Source: Paenibacillus_AR mesotrionivorans
Lineage (GTDB): Bacteria; Bacillota; Bacilli; Paenibacillales; NBRC-103111
Length of the DNA stretch: 64,000 nucleotides
NCBI RefSeq assembly: GCF_046098205.1
Contig: NZ_JBJURJ010000002.1
Coordinates: forward strand, 310,001-374,000
Direction: 5' to 3'
Within the stretch, counting starts at the first letter, position 1. Every line of letters starts with the position of its first letter. The notes beneath the pieces are model-generated. The model had not been told where the DNA came from, did no database searches, and saw only the letters and a program-made list of their open reading frames with translations. Shown here in pieces: positions 35,014-42,445 of the stretch. Both the position numbers and the translations under genes were made by a program.

Positions 35014-35787
35014 ATGGTAGTGGATCATCCGGATTTGTACATGCTGCTATTTTTGGTGGGCGCCGGGTTCGTGGCAGCCTTCATTGATTCCGTGGTAGGC
35101 GGCGGAGGGCTTATTTCCATGCCGGCGCTGTTATTTGCGGGGCTTCCTCCCGGCCTGGCTTTGGGGACCAACAAACTGGCGGGCACCATGTCCTCGCTGA
35201 CCAGTTCGGCCTCCTTCCTTTTTTCCGGAAAAATGAATTTTCGGCTTGTGGCATGGCTGTTTCCGTTATCGCTGGCAGGAGCGGTGCTGGGGTCCCTGAC
35301 GGTCCAGCAGATTCCCGCCACCTTCCTCAAGCCCATGGTGGTGGTGATGCTTATCGCGGTAACTCTCTATACATTATGCAAGAAAAGCTGGGGAAATCAA
35401 AGTCATTTTGCCGGAGCCACAGGGCGAAACCGGACGGTGCTGATCAGCGGTGCGGTGGCCTTGGGCTTCTATGACGGCTTCTTCGGACCGGGTACCGGCT
35501 CCTTCCTAATTTTTATGTTCCTCCTGCTGGGCTTTGATTTTGTCGGAGCCTCCGCCAACTCCAAGGCGCTGAACCTGGCCAGCAATTTGGGGAGCCTGGC
35601 CACCTTCTTCGCGCTGGGGGTGGTCAATGTCCCCTACGGCCTGCCCATGGGCATCGCCATGATCGCCGGAGCCTTAACCGGCTCCCGGTTAGCGATCAAG
35701 AACGGCAGCACCTATGTAAAGCCGCTGTTCCTCGGGGTGACTACCCTCTTAATCGGCAAGCAGATCTGGGATCTGCTGGTGGGGTAA
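35014..35787 (+). CDS. TauE/SafE-family membrane transporter
   Basis: About 257 residues from ATG at 35014; AAAGGAG is only three bases away, and GTG at 35020 has better spacing. Seven to eight membrane helices. The family marks are the N-terminal AAFIDSVVGGGGLISMPALLFAGLPPGLALGTNKLAGT and the second half GFYDGFFGPGTGSFLIFMFLLLGFDFVGASANSK. TauE/SafE proteins export sulfite or other sulfur compounds, but most members have no known substrate. It stands alone next to a long repeat-bearing gap; no terminator is obvious. Confidence 0.9.
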   Translation: MVVDHPDLYMLLFLVGAGFVAAFIDSVVGGGGLISMPALLFAGLPPGLALGTNKLAGTMSSLTSSASFLFSGKMNFRLVAWLFPLSLAGAVLGSLTVQQIPATFLKPMVVVMLIAVTLYTLCKKSWGNQSHFAGATGRNRTVLISGAVALGFYDGFFGPGTGSFLIFMFLLLGFDFVGASANSKALNLASNLGSLATFFALGVVNVPYGLPMGIAMIAGALTGSRLAIKNGSTYVKPLFLGVTTLLIGKQIWDLLVG

Positions 35788-35893
35788 AGATGGGTAAGGT
35801 CCGCAGAGGAAGCTCCGGCCGGGAAGGCGGGAGAGGGGGGACGAAAGGGCTAAGGACGGCTGAGCGCAGCGCGGGCTAGTGAAGGTCGGTGGT

Positions 35894-36064
35894 GGCTATG
35901 TGCGCATAGCGGGATAGTGCAGAGCGTTGGCTGGCTATGTGCGCATAGCGGGATAGTGCAGAGCGTTGGCTGGCTATGTGCGAGACAGGTTGGTGTAGTG
36001 CGTTTACCGGCTATGTGCGCATAGCGGGATAGCGCAGAGCGTTGGCCGGCTATGTGCGGGACAG
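35894..36064. repeat. Tandem repeat, five copies of 37-39 bp
   Basis: Units start at 35894, 35933, 35972, 36009 and 36048. The start GGCTATGTGCG is kept in all; most continue CATAGCGGGATAG, so GCTATG and CATAGC form a small hairpin with loop TGCG. Unit 3 is divergent and unit 5 is cut by the following palindrome array. It is open as a frame on the minus strand with a 13-residue period, but no start or ribosome-binding site supports a gene. Confidence 0.9.
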
Positions 36065-36254
36065 TTAACGGAATCCGGTTTCCGCTAATTAGGCCGTGCT
36101 GCTGCCAAAAAGCGTGATAGCGGAAGAGGCTTTCCGTTATCCATATTGGGAAGGCAGCAAGCGGGCCGTTTTTTGCGGAATAACGGAAACGGGTTTCCGC
36201 TATGATCATTTTTCCCTGCTCCTGGAGCAAATAACGGAAATATGCTTCCGTTAT
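36065..36254. repeat. Palindrome array A: four 24-bp palindromes
   Basis: Palindromes lie at 36065-36088, 36117-36140, 36180-36203 and 36231-36254, so starts are 52, 63 and 51 bp apart and the array is 190 bp. Arms are (A/T)TA(A/G)CGGAA and TTCCG(C/T)TA(T/A) around six variable bases. The spacers around the second palindrome are also partly complementary (GGCCGTGCTGCTGCC against GGCAGCAAGCGGGCC). It ends 33 bp before the nnr start codon. Confidence 0.92.
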
Positions 36255-36286
36255 CCGAAAACCATTCTTTTAGGGAGGTTGGAAGC

Positions 36287-38026
36287 ATGTTTGTGGTAAC
36301 GTCGGAGGAAATGCGCAGACTGGACCGCCTGACCATCGAGGATATCGGCATCCCGGCCATGGTGCTGATGGAGAATGCGGGCAGAGCCATTGCCCAGGAG
36401 GTGCTCCGGGTCGCGGCGGTGCGAGGCGGCGGGGACGGCGGCCTGGTGAGTGCGGAGTCTGACGGCAGAAGCCAGGGCGTGGAGCACAGCAGCAACGCGG
36501 TGGACAGCGCACACCGCCGGGAGTGCTGGCTTGTGCTGGCCGGCAAGGGCAACAACGGCGGCGACGGTTTTGCGGCGGCCCGCCATCTGATGGAGGCGGG
36601 TCTTGCCGTAGACGTGGCGCTGGCGGTGCCCGCCGCTGAGCTTGAAGGCGTTGCCGCGGCCCAGGCGGCCATCGCCGCCCGCTTCGGCGTGCCCTGCCTG
36701 GACGCGTCGGCGTCCGGAGTACCGCTCCGCTGGGAGCGGTACTCCGGCATCGTCGACGCGCTGCTGGGCACCGGCGCGGCCGGGCCGCCGCGGGAGCCGT
36801 ATGCGGCGTTGATCCGCGCCGCCAATGCAAGCGGGCTGCCTATCGTGGCAGCCGATATCCCCAGCGGCATGGACGCCGATACCGGCGCCGTCCATGCCGC
36901 CTGCATCAGGGCCATCTCCACCGTGGCCCTGGCCTTCTTAAAGCGGGGGCTGGTGCAGCACCCCGGCGCAGAATACGCCGGGCAGGTCACCGTGGCGCCC
37001 ATTGGCATACCAACCAGTCTGGCCCGCGGGGAGAATGTGCCGGTGCGTTACGTCAATGCCCAGACCGCGGCAGCGGCCCTGGGCATTGACCCGCACCGCT
37101 CCCGGGCCGCCGACACCCACAAGGGCACTTACGGCCATGTGCTGGTGGCCGCCGGCTCCGCCAGCATGATAGGCGCGGGCCTGCTCTCAGCAGGTGCCGC
37201 GCTGCGGGGCGGCAGCGGCCTGGTGAGCTGGGCCTTGCCCGCCTCCCTATCGCCGCTGGCCGTCAACCGCCCGCCGGAGCTGATGCTGGCGCCATTGGCA
37301 GAATCGCCTTTACCTTCCCATCACCTGACTCCCGACCAGGCAGCTGCTGCCACTTCTCCACCACGTTCCCGTTTCACAGCTGCTGCTGACTCACCAGACT
37401 CCCGCTCCTCAGCTGTGCCAGCCGGCTGGGCTGCCGTCCCGCCCCAGGCTCTGGCCGGGCTGGCCGCCTCCCGCAGCGCCATGCTTATCGGCCCCGGCCT
37501 GGGACGGTGGGCATGCGACACCGCCTGGCTGCGGCGTGTCTGGGAAGAAACCCGCTGCCCCTTGGTGGTGGATGCGGACGCCCTCAATATGGCGGCAGAG
37601 GCAACTGACTTCTCCGCCTGGAAAGCGCCCGAAGGCCGGCCGACTATCCTCACCCCACATCCAGGGGAAATGTCCCGCCTTCTGGGCATCCCTACTGCTC
37701 AGATCCAGCAGGACCGCATCGGCACGGCCATCCGCTACGCCAAGGAGCATGGTGTGGTACTGGTACTGAAGGGAGCCTGCACTGTTACCGCACTTCCCGA
37801 CGGCCGCGTTTATATAAATGGCACCGGCAATCCGGGCATGGCTACCGGCGGGGCAGGAGATGTACTGGCCGGCTTAATCGTATCCCTGCTGGGCCAGGGT
37901 CTTCCCGCGGGTGAGGCAGCTGCCTTGGGGGTATATTTGCATGGCGCCGCCGGTGACAGGGCGGCACAACTGCGCCCCGGCGGCCCTGCTTCTCTCCTGG
38001 CAGGAGATATAATCGCGCAGCTCTAG
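36287..38026 (+). CDS. nnr: Bifunctional NAD(P)H-hydrate repair enzyme (epimerase and dehydratase)
   Basis: 579 residues from ATG at 36287 with GGGAGG upstream. The N-terminal YjeF_N epimerase domain (about 1-215) shows MRRLDRLTIEDIGIPAMVLMENAGRAIA and GKGNNGGDGFAAARHL. The C-terminal ADP-dependent dehydratase (about 230-579) shows HKGTYGHVLVAAGSASMIGAG, a nucleotide/Asp site VDADALNMAAE, TPHPGEMSRLLG and NGTGNPGMATGGAGDVLAG. It repairs hydrated NADH and NADPH. Around residues 345-395 there is a Ser/Pro/Ala-rich insertion (PSHHLTPDQAAAATSPPRS). The gene is visibly GC-richer than its neighbours. Palindrome array A lies right upstream. Confidence 0.93.
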   Translation: MFVVTSEEMRRLDRLTIEDIGIPAMVLMENAGRAIAQEVLRVAAVRGGGDGGLVSAESDGRSQGVEHSSNAVDSAHRRECWLVLAGKGNNGGDGFAAARHLMEAGLAVDVALAVPAAELEGVAAAQAAIAARFGVPCLDASASGVPLRWERYSGIVDALLGTGAAGPPREPYAALIRAANASGLPIVAADIPSGMDADTGAVHAACIRAISTVALAFLKRGLVQHPGAEYAGQVTVAPIGIPTSLARGENVPVRYVNAQTAAAALGIDPHRSRAADTHKGTYGHVLVAAGSASMIGAGLLSAGAALRGGSGLVSWALPASLSPLAVNRPPELMLAPLAESPLPSHHLTPDQAAAATSPPRSRFTAAADSPDSRSSAVPAGWAAVPPQALAGLAASRSAMLIGPGLGRWACDTAWLRRVWEETRCPLVVDADALNMAAEATDFSAWKAPEGRPTILTPHPGEMSRLLGIPTAQIQQDRIGTAIRYAKEHGVVLVLKGACTVTALPDGRVYINGTGNPGMATGGAGDVLAGLIVSLLGQGLPAGEAAALGVYLHGAAGDRAAQLRPGGPASLLAGDIIAQL

Positions 38027-38053
38027 TCCATTTTTGCAAACACGTCCTAACAT

Positions 38054-38088
38054 AAACACCCCCGGCTTTTGTCCATCCGGGGGTGTTT
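38054..38088. terminator. Bidirectional terminator after nnr
   Basis: AAACACCCCCGG and CCGGGGGTGTTT form a perfect stem around CTTTTGTCCAT. It lies between the convergent nnr (plus) and YitT-type (minus) genes. Confidence 0.92.
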
Positions 38089-38101
38089 CCACATTCATTT
38101 T

Positions 38102-38968
38102 TTATCCCAGCCGCCGGAAGCGGCCCATAACCTCCACCGTTTCCAGCACATTGACGAAGGATTTGGGGTCTGTCTCCAGAATGGCCTTGCGCAGCTCGGC
38201 CAGCTCGTAGCGGGTGGTAACGGTCATCAGCATACAATTGCCTTCGTGGCTGTAGCCGCCCTCCGCATTCACCACCGTGACGCCATGGGGCAAAAGCTTC
38301 AACCGCGCCAGCATCTCATCCCGCCTTTTGGTGACGATAAAGCAGGTGACCTTCACATGGCGGATATGGATCATATCCACCACCTTGCTTTTGACGAAGG
38401 TACACAGCATGGTGCACAGGGCCAAATCCCAGCTTTTGAAATAGCCCAAGGTCAGAATAACCATACCGTCCATAATGAACAGCACTGTTCCGATAGGAAT
38501 GTCGCGTTTACGCGTAATGATGGAGCCCAGGATATCGAACCCGCCTGTAGAGCCGCCCGCCCGCAGAGAGAAGCCGATGCCCCCGGCAATAATTACACCT
38601 CCGGCGATAGCCGCCAGAATCGGGTCGCTGACCACCTTAACACTGGGCAGCACACTGAGAAACCAGGTGGTGGAGGCAACGGATACGATGCTGAGGAAGA
38701 TATAACGTTTGCCAACAGCAACCAGGCCCCAAATGAGAATAGGCAGATTCATGCCAAAATAAAACAGTGAAATATATTTCGGATTGCTCAAGTACCCGAT
38801 CACCGAAGCAAGACCTGCGACGCCGCCGGAGAGCAGCTGGTGCGGAATCAAGAACAGCTTCAGCCCAACGGAAACCAGCAGAGCGGAAACAATAATCATC
38901 ACCACATCACGTGCCTGCTTCATAAGTCCCTCCATGGAAACTGGGGTGGCCAGATTACGAATGTACAT
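38102..38968 (-). CDS. YitT-family membrane protein (DUF161 plus DUF2179)
   Basis: 288 residues from ATG at 38968 with AAGGGGAT upstream; 13 further open codons are not supported. Five to six helices (about 20-200) include GGVAGLASVIGYLSNPKYISLFYFGMNLPILIWG and RAGGSTGGFDILGSIITRK. The cytoplasmic C-terminal DUF2179 domain (about 205-285) ends GVTVVNAEGGYSHEGNCMLMTVTTRYELAELRKAILETDPKSFVNV. This fits the YitT/YqfU/YvjA group, some of which influence sporulation or germination. Transport substrate not known. Confidence 0.9.
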   Translation of the reverse strand: MYIRNLATPVSMEGLMKQARDVVMIIVSALLVSVGLKLFLIPHQLLSGGVAGLASVIGYLSNPKYISLFYFGMNLPILIWGLVAVGKRYIFLSIVSVASTTWFLSVLPSVKVVSDPILAAIAGGVIIAGGIGFSLRAGGSTGGFDILGSIITRKRDIPIGTVLFIMDGMVILTLGYFKSWDLALCTMLCTFVKSKVVDMIHIRHVKVTCFIVTKRRDEMLARLKLLPHGVTVVNAEGGYSHEGNCMLMTVTTRYELAELRKAILETDPKSFVNVLETVEVMGRFRRLG

Positions 38969-39217
38969 GATAGAATCCCCTTTTTTCTTTTCCTCATGAT
39001 GATGCATGAAGGAAACCCGAAAACACTCGGTTGAAAGTATTAGAAAATAATTTTATCATGGTGATTATATTTTTTATCGGAAACAGTGACTATGATTTCC
39101 CTCACACTTTATGTGAGGTTATGAATGAGCTTTTTTATCTTCGCCCCGGTGCCCGAAAGAAAATTAAAATAGACGAAATGTTGTGAAAACAAGGATTCGG
39201 AACACATCCAGACACGC
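38969..39217. promoter_or_regulatory. AT-rich intergenic region upstream of the YitT-type gene
   Basis: No gene found. The stretch is markedly AT-rich around 39040-39180 and contains a small hairpin CCTCACACTTTATGTGAGG (39100-39118). It should hold the promoter of the minus-strand YitT gene, but the -35/-10 pair is not clear. Confidence 0.4.
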
Positions 39218-39252
39218 CAAAAAACCGCCTTCGTTCAGAAGACGGTTCTTTG
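39218..39252 (-). terminator. Terminator after thyX-folA
   Basis: On the minus strand AACCGTCTTC, loop TGAAC, GAAGGCGGTT (one mismatch) and TTTTTTGG. It is 42 bp past the folA stop codon. Confidence 0.85.
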
Positions 39253-39293
39253 TCAATGTAGAGAGCTTGGGGCAGGGTCCCTATGATTTCAAG

Positions 39294-39776
39294 TTAACGC
39301 CGCCGGAACTCCCGGAATTCGTAGGAATAAGGGTTGTCCTTATCGGTTACTCCCGGAACAGCTTCAGCCTGCTCCCACTGCTCCTCATCCAGCTCCGGAA
39401 AAAAAGCATCCGCCTGAAACTCCCCGTGAATCCGGGTGAGCAGGAGCCTGTCCGCCCGGGGCAGAAACAGGCTGTATATCTCGGCGCCGCCGATAATAAA
39501 CACTTCCCCGTTCCCGGCTACCCGGAGTGCTTCCTCAGGTGAAGCGGCCCATAGCACACCCTTCGCTTCCGCAGGAGCCGGATGGCGGCTCATTACGATA
39601 TTCGTCCGCTCCGGAAGGGGCCGTCCAATAGACTCCCAGGTTTTGCGGCCCATCAGCACCGCGTGGCCGGTAGTAATCCTCCGGAAACGGTCCAGATCGG
39701 CGGGCAAACGCCAGGGCAGCCGGCCCTGCAGACCGATTCCCCGGTTTTGGTCAGTGGCTGCGATTAGTGTAATCAT
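39294..39776 (-). CDS. folA: Dihydrofolate reductase
   Basis: 160 residues from ATG at 39776. The enzyme reduces dihydrofolate with NADPH. Typical motifs: MITLIAATDQNRGIGLQGRLPWRLPADLDRFRRIT with the acidic Asp, GHAVLMGRKTWESIG for NADPH, NIVMSR, and IIGGAEIYSLFLPRADRLLLTRI. Its start codon overlaps the thyX stop as ATGA, so translation is likely coupled. The frame continues upstream through thyX but the family N-terminus is here. A terminator follows. Confidence 0.95.
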   Translation of the reverse strand: MITLIAATDQNRGIGLQGRLPWRLPADLDRFRRITTGHAVLMGRKTWESIGRPLPERTNIVMSRHPAPAEAKGVLWAASPEEALRVAGNGEVFIIGGAEIYSLFLPRADRLLLTRIHGEFQADAFFPELDEEQWEQAEAVPGVTDKDNPYSYEFREFRRR

Positions 39777-40465
39777 GCCTGCTCGAAAAAGGGATCCAGC
39801 CACGGTTCGGCTTTGACCACCTCTTGCCGGAGCTTCTCCGCCAGCTGGGCAATTTCCCACTGTGCGCCGCGGCCGGGGCGGCGTTTGCTGTAGAAGGTCA
39901 ACAAGGCACGCAGGTTGGCGGTCATGGTAATGTTGGTGGACGCTGCGTTCGGCAGCACAAACCGCGCATCCTCCCGCGGCACTCCCAGCTGCGCCAGCTT
40001 GTCGTAAGCAGCCTGCAGGTTTTCCATCAGCTCCGCATAATACTCCGCAGCCTCCGGTATATCGGCAATCTTCGGCGGCACAACATAATGGAAGCCGCCC
40101 TTCTTTTTGTCGGAGGCATCCGAGACGTACCGTTGGGACTGGACGGAGAAGCTGAAGCCAGCCCGGTGGCGGGTCAATTGGGCCAGCAGAACCCGTGATA
40201 CTCCTTCAAGAGCAAAGGTGAAGTTGATATGCTCCATGGTGGAGGTATGGCCGGAGCCGACGATATGGCGGAACAACCGGTCCGCATCGCTGCCCCCTTG
40301 TCCGTCCGTAGCAGTTTGCTCCTGATATTTTTCGTACTGTACACCTTCGAACAGATCGCTGGGCTCCGTGGGGCTATAGCAGGTTCTGATAGCGGTAAAG
40401 GCGATTTTTCTGGCTTCGGGTGTATACGTCAGCAGCTCCACGTGCATGTTGATTTCATTTCCCAT
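39773..40465 (-). CDS. thyX: FAD-dependent thymidylate synthase
   Basis: 230 residues. ThyX makes dTMP from dUMP using FAD and methylene-tetrahydrofolate. The signature is RHRAGFSFSVQSQRYV at 99-114, a variant with one more residue between RHR and the conserved Ser than the textbook RHRx7S. HTSTMEHINFTFALEGVSR and the C-terminal ANLRALLTFYSKRRPGRGAQWEIAQLAEKL also fit. ATG start with GGGGGAACC. The Bacillus-type ThyX group has a similar signature, as I recall. It overlaps folA by four bases. Confidence 0.95.
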   Translation of the reverse strand: MGNEINMHVELLTYTPEARKIAFTAIRTCYSPTEPSDLFEGVQYEKYQEQTATDGQGGSDADRLFRHIVGSGHTSTMEHINFTFALEGVSRVLLAQLTRHRAGFSFSVQSQRYVSDASDKKKGGFHYVVPPKIADIPEAAEYYAELMENLQAAYDKLAQLGVPREDARFVLPNAASTNITMTANLRALLTFYSKRRPGRGAQWEIAQLAEKLRQEVVKAEPWLDPFFEQA

Positions 40466-40500
40466 GATGGCGGTTCCCCCTTATGAATGATTGTCCTGTA

Positions 40501-41646
40501 TTAAATAAATTTCAGACGGATATCAAGAATTTCCGAACGGCTTCCCAGCCGGATGGGCGGCCCCCACAATCCGAAGCCGGAGGATACAATGACATGCATG
40601 GCGCCTTTTTTCAAATAACCCCAATCCAGCTCGAACAATCTCCTCGTCACCAGATGTGCCGGCGCCATTTGCCCTCTGTGGGTATGACCGGATAACATCA
40701 GATCTACTCCCGCCTCTGCGGCGGTTTGCAGGGCATAAGGCTGGTGGTCCATAAGAATTACCGGGCGCTCCGGATCCGCCTCCGCCAGCAGCTGTCCCAC
40801 ACTAAGGCGGCCTCCCGCTTCAATCTGCTCTGCCGCCCTGTCCTTGCGTCCGGCAATGTAGAAGCTGCCCCCCACATCCACTACCTGGTCTGTCAGGACC
40901 TTGATGCCGATGTCCTTCATCCGGCGGATATAATCGCCGATATGGCCGCCGTAATACTCATGGTTGCCAAGGGAGGCATACACGCCAAGCGGCGCCCGGA
41001 GGAGCTTCATGGACCGGGCCATGTTTTCCCGGATAAAAGGCTCCAGACTGTCATCCAGCACATCCCCGGCCAAAAGAATCACATCAGGCTTCAGCTTGTC
41101 CATCGTGTTGGCAAGCCGGACCAAATGCGGATTACCCACCACAGCACCCAGATGAATATCCGACGCCGCGGCGATTCGGAGCTCCTTACGTCCGTCCCCG
41201 CAGGCCTTGGGCACCTCCAGCTCATAATGCCGGACAACCGGCTTCCAGGCGTTGCGCGTTCCTGCAAGCATCACGCCTGCCAGGACAACCGCAGTGGTCC
41301 AGCCTGTATAGAGCAAAGCCGGGCTTCTCTCTATACCCGTAAGACGCAGCAGACCATAAGCCAGATCCGCCAAAGGCACCAAAATCAGCATATAAAAAAG
41401 AATGGCCAGGCCGTAAGAGCCGATAATTTTGAGCCATTTGCCCAGGGTATAAGGCAGCGCCTTCCGCAGCAGCATGGCGGCGATATAGGACAAGGCCAAG
41501 ATGCCATACCCCAGCCAAAACCACCAAACAGAAACATCCGGTATGGCTTCGCGCCAGAAAACCGCCCCGTTCCAGCCCAAATACAGATTTAGCGCCGCAA
41601 AAACGGCCAATGACAATATAGCTGATAGAATCATGCCAGGTTTCAT
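40501..41646 (-). CDS. Membrane metallophosphoesterase (YkuE-like)
   Basis: 381 residues. Four to five N-terminal helices (about 1-130) are followed by a calcineurin-type phosphoesterase domain (about 155-375). Metal-binding motifs: ASDIHLG (DxH), LLAGDVLDD (GDxxD), LGNHEYYGG (GNHE), MDHQPY and SGHTHRGQ (GHxH). Related bacterial proteins hydrolyse phosphodiesters or lipid phosphates such as UDP-diacylglucosamine, but the substrate here is not known. ATG start with AGGAGTCC. It is 35 bp upstream of thyX in the same direction, so it may begin the transcript. Confidence 0.88.
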   Translation of the reverse strand: MKPGMILSAILSLAVFAALNLYLGWNGAVFWREAIPDVSVWWFWLGYGILALSYIAAMLLRKALPYTLGKWLKIIGSYGLAILFYMLILVPLADLAYGLLRLTGIERSPALLYTGWTTAVVLAGVMLAGTRNAWKPVVRHYELEVPKACGDGRKELRIAAASDIHLGAVVGNPHLVRLANTMDKLKPDVILLAGDVLDDSLEPFIRENMARSMKLLRAPLGVYASLGNHEYYGGHIGDYIRRMKDIGIKVLTDQVVDVGGSFYIAGRKDRAAEQIEAGGRLSVGQLLAEADPERPVILMDHQPYALQTAAEAGVDLMLSGHTHRGQMAPAHLVTRRLFELDWGYLKKGAMHVIVSSGFGLWGPPIRLGSRSEILDIRLKFI

Positions 41647-41820
41647 ATGATCGGACTCCTATCCGTTTTCCGTTAATCCGTATTGTCTCATATCCGGCAA
41701 GTTATTTTCAAACGGTTGAGGGGGTATATCCCCTCCGGCAGCAGTTCCCTTGTTTAAATGCCTGGCGGGAGCCGCAAGCTAAGCCTGTTTCCCATCATAA
41801 TGCCCATAGGAGGATAACCA

Positions 41821-41952
41821 ATGGCTAAGAAAACCCTGAAGCAGAAGATGCAGGCCATGGCTGACGAATCATCCAACGCCCAAGGCACCAAGGATTCCAA
41901 GCTGACGCAGAATGAGGCCAAATTCCACGTCCCTAACCGGCCTTCTATCTGA
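41821..41952 (+). CDS. Very small hydrophilic protein (43 residues)
   Basis: ATG at 41821 follows a strong ATAGGAGGATAACC ribosome-binding site. The protein begins MAKKTLKQKMQAMADESSNA and ends NEAKFHVPNRPSI; it is Lys/Gln/Ala-rich, without membrane segment or cysteine. A strong terminator follows 29 bp after the stop codon. Translation signals and terminator argue for a real gene. Size and composition are reminiscent of small spore proteins, but I recognise no family. Confidence 0.65.
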   Translation: MAKKTLKQKMQAMADESSNAQGTKDSKLTQNEAKFHVPNRPSI

Positions 41953-41980
41953 TCTTATCCGCACAATCCGATTTCAGCAA

Positions 41981-42016
41981 GAAGCTCCGGGACAACCAAC
42001 GTCCGGAGCTTTTATT
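41981..42016. terminator. Terminator after the 43-residue gene
   Basis: GAAGCTCCGG and CCGGAGCTTTTATTT form a stem around GACAACCAACGT. It can serve the small plus-strand gene and the minus-strand Uma2 remnant. Confidence 0.85.
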
Positions 42017-42038
42017 TCACCGCAATTCCTTAATAGGC

Positions 42039-42380
42039 TTATTCAAAAACCTCACTAAGAGACAGCTCCCATTCGGGAAACAGCCCTACCGGATCACAGA
42101 TCACCGATAAATCCGGCTGGACCACTGTATCCGTTTGGTCGTCCTGTTCGTTTCCCTTGGGCAGGCGGACATCAAAGGGGGCAATATAAACTTGGCAGCG
42201 GCGGCCTTTCAGAAAGTTGGAAAAAGCGTTAAAGGCCCTGCCCAGAATCTCCTGATGGATCCGGTTAGGCGCCGGAGTCATAGCATACACCTGTCCGTCC
42301 ACCAGCTCCACCCGTTCATCCTCGGGCCATGTCAGATAATCCGCATAGGTGTACCGTTTATTTTCCGGTGGCATACTCAT
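42039..42380 (-). pseudogene. Uma2-family endonuclease gene with an internal deletion
   Basis: 113 residues against about 185-190 for Uma2 (DUF820) proteins. Residues 1-95 match the family's first half (YTYADYLTWPEDERVELVDGQVYAMTPAPNRIHQEILGRAF, then DTVVQPDLSVICDP). The sequence then jumps to GLFPEWELSLSEVFE, which looks like the normal C-terminal end. About 75 residues are missing in frame, including the EILSPST-type segment that carries catalytic residues of this PD-(D/E)XK fold. A transcript could still be translated (ATG at 42380, upstream AAGGGGGC), but nuclease activity is unlikely. Confidence 0.65.
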
Positions 42381-42445
42381 TTGCTTTGCCCCCTTTTCCG
42401 TTTATGGTAACTCTACTCTACCATAAGTCCGCAGCCGGGAAACGC

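Noticed and set aside
35850..36230. Minus-strand frame with 13-residue repeats (AHSQPTLCTIPLC)
   Set aside because: Produced by the 39-bp tandem repeat being a multiple of three; no ribosome-binding site, and it runs into the palindrome array.
36065..36254. Palindrome arrays read as a CRISPR array
   Set aside because: Only four elements, unequal spacing (52, 63, 51), variable centres, palindromic repeats and no cas genes nearby.
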